Shown here piece by piece: positions 13,478 through 17,974 of a stretch of DNA of 17,974 nt. Source of the DNA: Intrasporangium_A sp051961875 (GTDB taxonomy: Bacteria; Actinomycetota; Actinomycetes; Actinomycetales; Dermatophilaceae). How positions within the stretch are numbered: position 1 is the first letter of the stretch; the number at the start of each line of letters is the position of its first letter. The stretch spans positions 1 to 17,974 of the forward strand of contig NZ_JBQCCV010000290.1 in NCBI RefSeq assembly GCF_051961875.1. The letters are read 5' to 3'. The notes beneath the pieces were generated by a model. The model was not told where the DNA came from. It saw only the letters and a program-made list of their open reading frames with translations, and made no database searches. Both the position numbers and the translations under genes were made by a program.

Positions 13478-14140
13478 TCAGGCGGGGACCGTCGACTCCT
13501 CCACGGTGCCGCCGTCCGCAGGGGTGCGTGGCGGGAGGCCTGAGTCGAGCTCGGCGCGGCGCTGCTCGGCATCGGCCCACAGGGCGAGCAGGGAGGTCGG
13601 CCAGATCTCCTCGTCGGTCGTGGCGAGCTCCGTACGCGTCCACCAGCGGTGACTCTCGAGGGTGAGCCGCTCCTGCTCGGTGTGGCCGACGACGCTCACC
13701 TCGAAGGCGGGGACCCAACAGGCATAGAAGGTGTCCTCCTGCTCGATCAGCACATCGCTGTACCCGTGGACCACCTGACGAACGAGCACCGGACCGATGA
13801 GCTGCGCTTCCTGGATGAGGCAACCGGTCTCCTCCTCGACCTCGCGGACGGCCGCGGCGAGGTCGGTCTCACCCGGGTCGACACCGCCGCCCGGGGTGAT
13901 CCACCAGCGCCGGCCGGGAAGCCCCGGGTCGCTGTCGGAGAAGAGCAGGATCCGGTCCAGGTCGTCCACGAGCAGCACCCGTGCCGTACGCCGGACGCGC
14001 CGCGGCCGCTCCGCAGGCGGGACGGTGACGAAGGTGTGGATGGGCTCGGCGTGGATGGGCTCGGCGTGGACTGGCTCGGCGTGGATGGGCTCGGCGTGGA
14101 CGGGCTCTGTGTGAGCGGGCTCGGTGGGCACGATCGCCAT
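13478..14140 (-). CDS. Nudix hydrolase with His-Glu-Pro repeat N-terminus
   Basis: This 220-residue protein has a complete Nudix box at residues 85-107: G-x5-E (G85, E91), then x7 and REVEEETG (99-106). It should hydrolyse a nucleoside diphosphate derivative with a divalent metal; the substrate is not evident. Residues 7-35 are a run of pentapeptides of the form (A/T)EP(V/I/A)H, encoded by a 15-bp tandem repeat, preceding the catalytic domain that starts near 50. Repeated His and Glu could bind metal or simply be a flexible extension. The ATG at 14140 is the only clear start; there is no start codon between the repeat and the domain, which supports translation of the repeat. It is single, 37 bases after the malate synthase operon, with no evident link to purine breakdown. 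Confidence 0.9.
   Translation of the reverse strand: MAIVPTEPAHTEPVHAEPIHAEPVHAEPIHAEPIHTFVTVPPAERPRRVRRTARVLLVDDLDRILLFSDSDPGLPGRRWWITPGGGVDPGETDLAAAVREVEEETGCLIQEAQLIGPVLVRQVVHGYSDVLIEQEDTFYACWVPAFEVSVVGHTEQERLTLESHRWWTRTELATTDEEIWPTSLLALWADAEQRRAELDSGLPPRTPADGGTVEESTVPA
14036..14125 (-). repeat. 15-bp tandem repeat inside the Nudix gene
   Basis: Six units of GTGGATGGGCTCGGC and close variants start at 14036, 14051, 14066, 14081, 14096 and 14111 (plus-strand reading). The first four are nearly identical and the outer two have diverged. Because 15 is a multiple of 3, changes in copy number keep the reading frame. Confidence 0.9.
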
Positions 14141-14164
14141 TGTGCCCGCGCCTCAGGCACGAGG

Positions 14165-14190
14165 CCGGACCGGTGGCTCAGGCGGTCCGG
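14165..14190 (-). terminator. Hairpin spanning the stop codon of the DUF6986 gene
   Basis: CCGGACCG (14165-14172) and CGGTCCGG (14183-14190) are perfect 8-bp arms with a 10-nt loop that contains the stop codon (14178-14180). No T-run follows. It probably marks the 3' end of the malic enzyme-aceB-DUF6986 transcript, and could partly insulate the Nudix gene. Confidence 0.45.
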
Positions 14191-15428
14191 TGCCGGGCCA
14201 GCCTTGCGAGGGCGGCCCGGTCGATCCCCACCTGATCCGTGAGCTCGGTCTCGTCCACGGCACCGCACTCGACACCCCGCAGCACGAAGTTGGCGAGCGC
14301 GACCGCCGTGGCCGGCTCGTCGAGGTACTCCGAGTCGCCGCCGCCCGTGTAGGCCCGCAGCCGCGCGGCAGCGGAGTCGAACCCGTCCCGATAGAACCCG
14401 AACGTCGCCGCGAACCGGGTCGGCAGCTGCGCCGGATGAAGGTCCCAGCCCTGGTAGTAGCCCCGCTCGAGCGAGCGCCGGACCAGGCACGCGTGCAGGG
14501 CCCAGCCGCGGCGGACGGCGGCCTCGTCGCCCACCGGCAGGATGTTCGTCGACCCGTCGGAGAGGTGGACTCCGGTGCCGGCGGCGGCGACCTGCATGAC
14601 GGCCTTCGCGTGGTCTGCGGCGGGGTGCTCCATGCTCTGGTAGGCCGCGGCGATGCCGCACGAGGCGGAGTAGTCGTAGGTGCCGTAGTGCAGTGACGTG
14701 ACGCGACCAGCGCCGGCGTGGATCATGCGGGCGACGAGGGCGGTCCCGTCGGGTCCGAGGATCGACTGTGGCGTCTCGACCTGGATCTCGAACCCGAGCC
14801 GTCCCGCGGGAAGCCCATGGGTCTCCTCGAGCCACTCGCACGCGGTGACCATCGCCTCGACCTGTTCGACGGCCGTCACCTTGGGCAGCGTCAGGACGAA
14901 CCCGTCTCCGAGAGCGCTGCGCTTGGCCAGCTCCCCGACGAAGAGGTCGAGGGTCCGCAGCCCGCGGCGCCGCGTCGGTGCCTCGAACGACTTGAACCGA
15001 ATCCCGTGGAACGGCGCCGCGCTTCCCGCCTCGATCGACTGGGCGAGGGCGCCCGCGGCCCTCAGGGCCTCAGCGTCCTCCTCGTCGTCCGGGCGGCTGC
15101 CGAAGCCGTCCTCGAAGTCGATCCGGACGTCCTCGATCGGCTCGCGCTCGAGCTTGGCCCGGACACGCGGGTAGACCTGCCCGACGATGTCCTCGGGCAG
15201 CCCGGCCGCTCGGGCGAACGTGCCCGCGTCGGGGCCCCGCTCGTCGAGGAGGGCGAGCGCTCGGTCACCCCACTCGCGAACGGTGTGAGCGGCATACGCG
15301 TCTGCGGGGATGTAGACGGTATGGAGCGGCTGGCGCACTCCCCGGTCACCCGGGTAGTCGCGGGCATGTCGGGCATCAGCGTCAGCGAGCTGGGTGTCGA
15401 GCCGCGACGTCAGGTCCTCGATGCTCAC
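14178..15428 (-). CDS. DUF6986 family protein, HpcH/HpaI aldolase-CitE-like
   Basis: This 416-residue protein is of the type annotated DUF6986 next to malate synthase in actinobacteria. Its order of motifs resembles the CitE/HpcH TIM barrel: RIDFEDGFG (102-110), RFKSFEAPTRRRGLRTLDLF (144-163), LTLPKV (179-184), FEIQVETPQS (213-222) and HYGTYDYSA (247-255). In relatives the arginine, glutamate and aspartate at such positions bind Mg and a keto-acid or acyl-CoA, so a C-C lyase or condensing reaction on a glyoxylate- or malate-like substrate is plausible. The actual reaction is unknown to me. The GTG at 15428 overlaps the aceB stop (GTGA, 15428-15425), so translation is coupled to malate synthase. 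It is longer than CitE (about 300 residues). Confidence 0.85.
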   Translation of the reverse strand: MSIEDLTSRLDTQLADADARHARDYPGDRGVRQPLHTVYIPADAYAAHTVREWGDRALALLDERGPDAGTFARAAGLPEDIVGQVYPRVRAKLEREPIEDVRIDFEDGFGSRPDDEEDAEALRAAGALAQSIEAGSAAPFHGIRFKSFEAPTRRRGLRTLDLFVGELAKRSALGDGFVLTLPKVTAVEQVEAMVTACEWLEETHGLPAGRLGFEIQVETPQSILGPDGTALVARMIHAGAGRVTSLHYGTYDYSASCGIAAAYQSMEHPAADHAKAVMQVAAAGTGVHLSDGSTNILPVGDEAAVRRGWALHACLVRRSLERGYYQGWDLHPAQLPTRFAATFGFYRDGFDSAAARLRAYTGGGDSEYLDEPATAVALANFVLRGVECGAVDETELTDQVGIDRAALARLARHRTA

Positions 15429-17059
15429 TCGGCCACCGCCTCGTAGGCGGGCAGGGTGAGGAAGTCAGCGAAGTCCTCGGCGAGCGCGACCTGCTCGAAG
15501 ACCGTTGCCGCGGTGTCGAACTCCCGATCCTGATAGGCGTCGCCGAACTGCTCGCGGAACCGGTCGAGCTCGTCGGCAAGGACCTGGCGGACGAGATCGG
15601 CGGTGACCGTGGTGCCGTCCTCGAGCTGGGATCCGTTGTGCACCCACTGCCAGATCTGGGACCGCGAGATCTCCGCCGTCGCGGCGTCCTCCATGAGGTT
15701 GTGGATACCGACGGCGCCGTTGCCGCGCAGCCACGACTCGAGGTAGAGCAGGGCGACCTCGATGTTCGTGCGCAGGCCCTCCCGAGTAATGCCACCCTCC
15801 GTGGAGGCGAGGTCGAGCAGGTCGGCCGGGGTCACCGAGACGTCGTCCCGCAGGTTGTCGAGCTGGTTCGGCCGGTCACCGAGGGCGCGGTCGAAGACCT
15901 CCTCGCAGACGGGCACGAGGTCGGGGTGGGCGACCCAGGAGCCGTCGAAGCCCTGGCCCGCCTCGCGCTCCTTGTCCTTGCGAACCTGCTCGAAGGCGCG
16001 CGCGTTGACCTCCTCGTCGCGGCGGCTCGGGATGAAGGCCGACATGCCGCCGATCGCGAAGGCGCCGCGCTTGTGGCACGTCCTGACGAGCAGCTCGGCG
16101 TAGGCGCGCATGAACGGTGTCGTCATCGGCACGGAGGCGCGGTCGGGCAGGACGAACTCCGGCCCCGCGTCCCGGAAGTACTTGATGATCGAGAAGAGGT
16201 AGTCCCACCGACCGGCATTGAGGCCCGAGGCGTGCTCGCGCAGCTCGTAGAGGATCTCCTCCATCTCGAAGGCGGCAGGGATCGTCTCGATGAGCACGGT
16301 CGCCCGAACCGTGCCGTGCTCGATGCCGAGCTCCCTCTCGGCGTAGGTGAACACGTCGTTCCAGAGCCGCGCCTCAAGGTGGCTCTCGGTCTTGGGCAGG
16401 TAGAAGTAGGGGCCGCTCCCCCGCGCCAGCAGCTCCTTGGCGTTGTGGAAGAAGTAGAGGCCGAAGTCGACGAGGGCGCCGACAACGGGCGTGCCGTCGA
16501 CCGCCACGTGCTTCTCGTCGAAGTGCCACCCGCGGGGGCGCATGACGATCGTGGCGAGCCGCTGGTCCGTGCGCAGCTCGTAGCTCTTGCCCTCCGGGGA
16601 GGTGAAGCCGATGGTCCGGCGGATCGCGTCGCGCAGGTTGACCTGGCCGCCGATGACGTTGGACCAGTGCGGCGTGCTCGCGTCCTCCATGTCGGCCAGC
16701 CAGACCCGTGCCCCCGAGTTCAGCGCGTTGATCGTCATCTTGCGATCGGTCGGGCCGGTCATCTCGACGCGGCGGTCGACGAGGTCGGCGGGGGCCGGCG
16801 CGACCCGCCAGTCGCCCTCCCGGATGTGTGCGGTCTCGGGAAGGAAGTCGAGCCGCCCTGCCCTCGCCGCCTGCTCACGACGACTGCGGCGCGCCGCGAG
16901 CAGCTCGTCGCGACGCCCGGCGAACTCGCGGTGGAGTGCCGCGACGAAGGCGAGCGCCTCGGGCGTGAGGATCTGCTCGATGCCCTCGACCGGTCCGCCG
17001 GTCACTGCCACGCCCTCGGGGGTCTCGAGGGCGGGCTGGGTCTGCTGGTCGGCGGGCAT
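15425..17059 (-). CDS. aceB: Malate synthase A
   Basis: This 544-residue cytosolic enzyme condenses glyoxylate and acetyl-CoA to malate. Length and motifs mark the A form, not the larger G form: catalytic Arg in MRPRGWH (173-179), Mg-binding E259 in LIETIPA, the family signature REHASGLNAGRWDYLF (274-289), and the general-base Asp D458 in NLMEDAATAEISR. I place the start at ATG 17059. GAGGAG (17073-17068) is then 8 bases upstream, whereas the GTG at 17065 would be only 2 bases from it. It lies 2 bases after the malic enzyme stop and overlaps the DUF6986 gene by 4 bp. No isocitrate lyase gene is in view, so here it fits glyoxylate from purines better than the classical shunt. Confidence 0.97.
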   Translation of the reverse strand: MPADQQTQPALETPEGVAVTGGPVEGIEQILTPEALAFVAALHREFAGRRDELLAARRSRREQAARAGRLDFLPETAHIREGDWRVAPAPADLVDRRVEMTGPTDRKMTINALNSGARVWLADMEDASTPHWSNVIGGQVNLRDAIRRTIGFTSPEGKSYELRTDQRLATIVMRPRGWHFDEKHVAVDGTPVVGALVDFGLYFFHNAKELLARGSGPYFYLPKTESHLEARLWNDVFTYAERELGIEHGTVRATVLIETIPAAFEMEEILYELREHASGLNAGRWDYLFSIIKYFRDAGPEFVLPDRASVPMTTPFMRAYAELLVRTCHKRGAFAIGGMSAFIPSRRDEEVNARAFEQVRKDKEREAGQGFDGSWVAHPDLVPVCEEVFDRALGDRPNQLDNLRDDVSVTPADLLDLASTEGGITREGLRTNIEVALLYLESWLRGNGAVGIHNLMEDAATAEISRSQIWQWVHNGSQLEDGTTVTADLVRQVLADELDRFREQFGDAYQDREFDTAATVFEQVALAEDFADFLTLPAYEAVAE

Positions 17060-17061
17060 CG

Positions 17062-17974
<913 letters not shown>

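Noticed and set aside
13747..14841. 364-residue minus-strand frame across the Nudix and DUF6986 genes
   Set aside because: It is an out-of-frame shadow of two genes with clear motifs, and its composition is Arg/Pro-rich.

Overview
The window is high-GC DNA (by eye about 70%) with compact genes, frequent GTG starts and 4-bp stop/start overlaps. This is typical of an actinobacterium. Protein style would fit Intrasporangiaceae or relatives, but that placement is an impression, not a measurement.

Left edge (1-1064): the possible N-terminus of an arylamine N-acetyltransferase-like gene (minus, cut by the window edge), a tRNA-Tyr(GTA) gene (minus) with its own terminator, and yajQ (plus). An inverted repeat separates yajQ from the next, convergent genes.

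Core (1084-12438) is a purine/ureide and glyoxylate catabolic cluster. The minus-strand operon uraD-uraH-urate oxidase-NCS2 permease (12438 down to 9214) imports a purine or urate and converts urate to S-allantoin. allB plus an overlapping SDR gene (3179 down to 1084, minus) opens allantoin to allantoate. The divergent allE (3299-4144, plus) converts ureidoglycine to ureidoglycolate. The minus-strand operon hyi-glxR-gcl-glxK (9007 down to 4283) condenses glyoxylate to tartronate semialdehyde and takes it through glycerate to phosphoglycerate. Not in the window are xanthine dehydrogenase, allantoate amidohydrolase or allantoicase, and a ureidoglycolate-consuming enzyme.

Upstream (12606-13233) lies an overlapping two-gene unit: a small YqgV/MTH1187-type protein and a 131-residue protein with a C-terminal helix-turn-helix, the only candidate transcription factor seen. 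A G-rich 29-bp tandem repeat array follows, then a Nudix hydrolase with a His-Glu-Pro pentapeptide repeat.

Right edge (14178-17974, minus): a tightly coupled malic enzyme - malate synthase A - DUF6986 (CitE/HpcH-like) operon. It gives a second outlet for glyoxylate: glyoxylate plus acetyl-CoA to malate, then pyruvate.

Beyond the known pathway, the sequence shows: (i) a shared 17-bp imperfect palindrome, TTCCG(C/T)(A/T)A-nnn-G(A/G)AA, in front of all three ureide/glyoxylate transcription units; (ii) a 21-bp-phased TGCA repeat array between allE and glxK that changes orientation at one central palindrome; (iii) a word, GTATGCCGC, recurring far more than composition predicts, including as an inverted pair in the hairpin after yajQ. 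No mobile element, CRISPR array or phage gene was seen.
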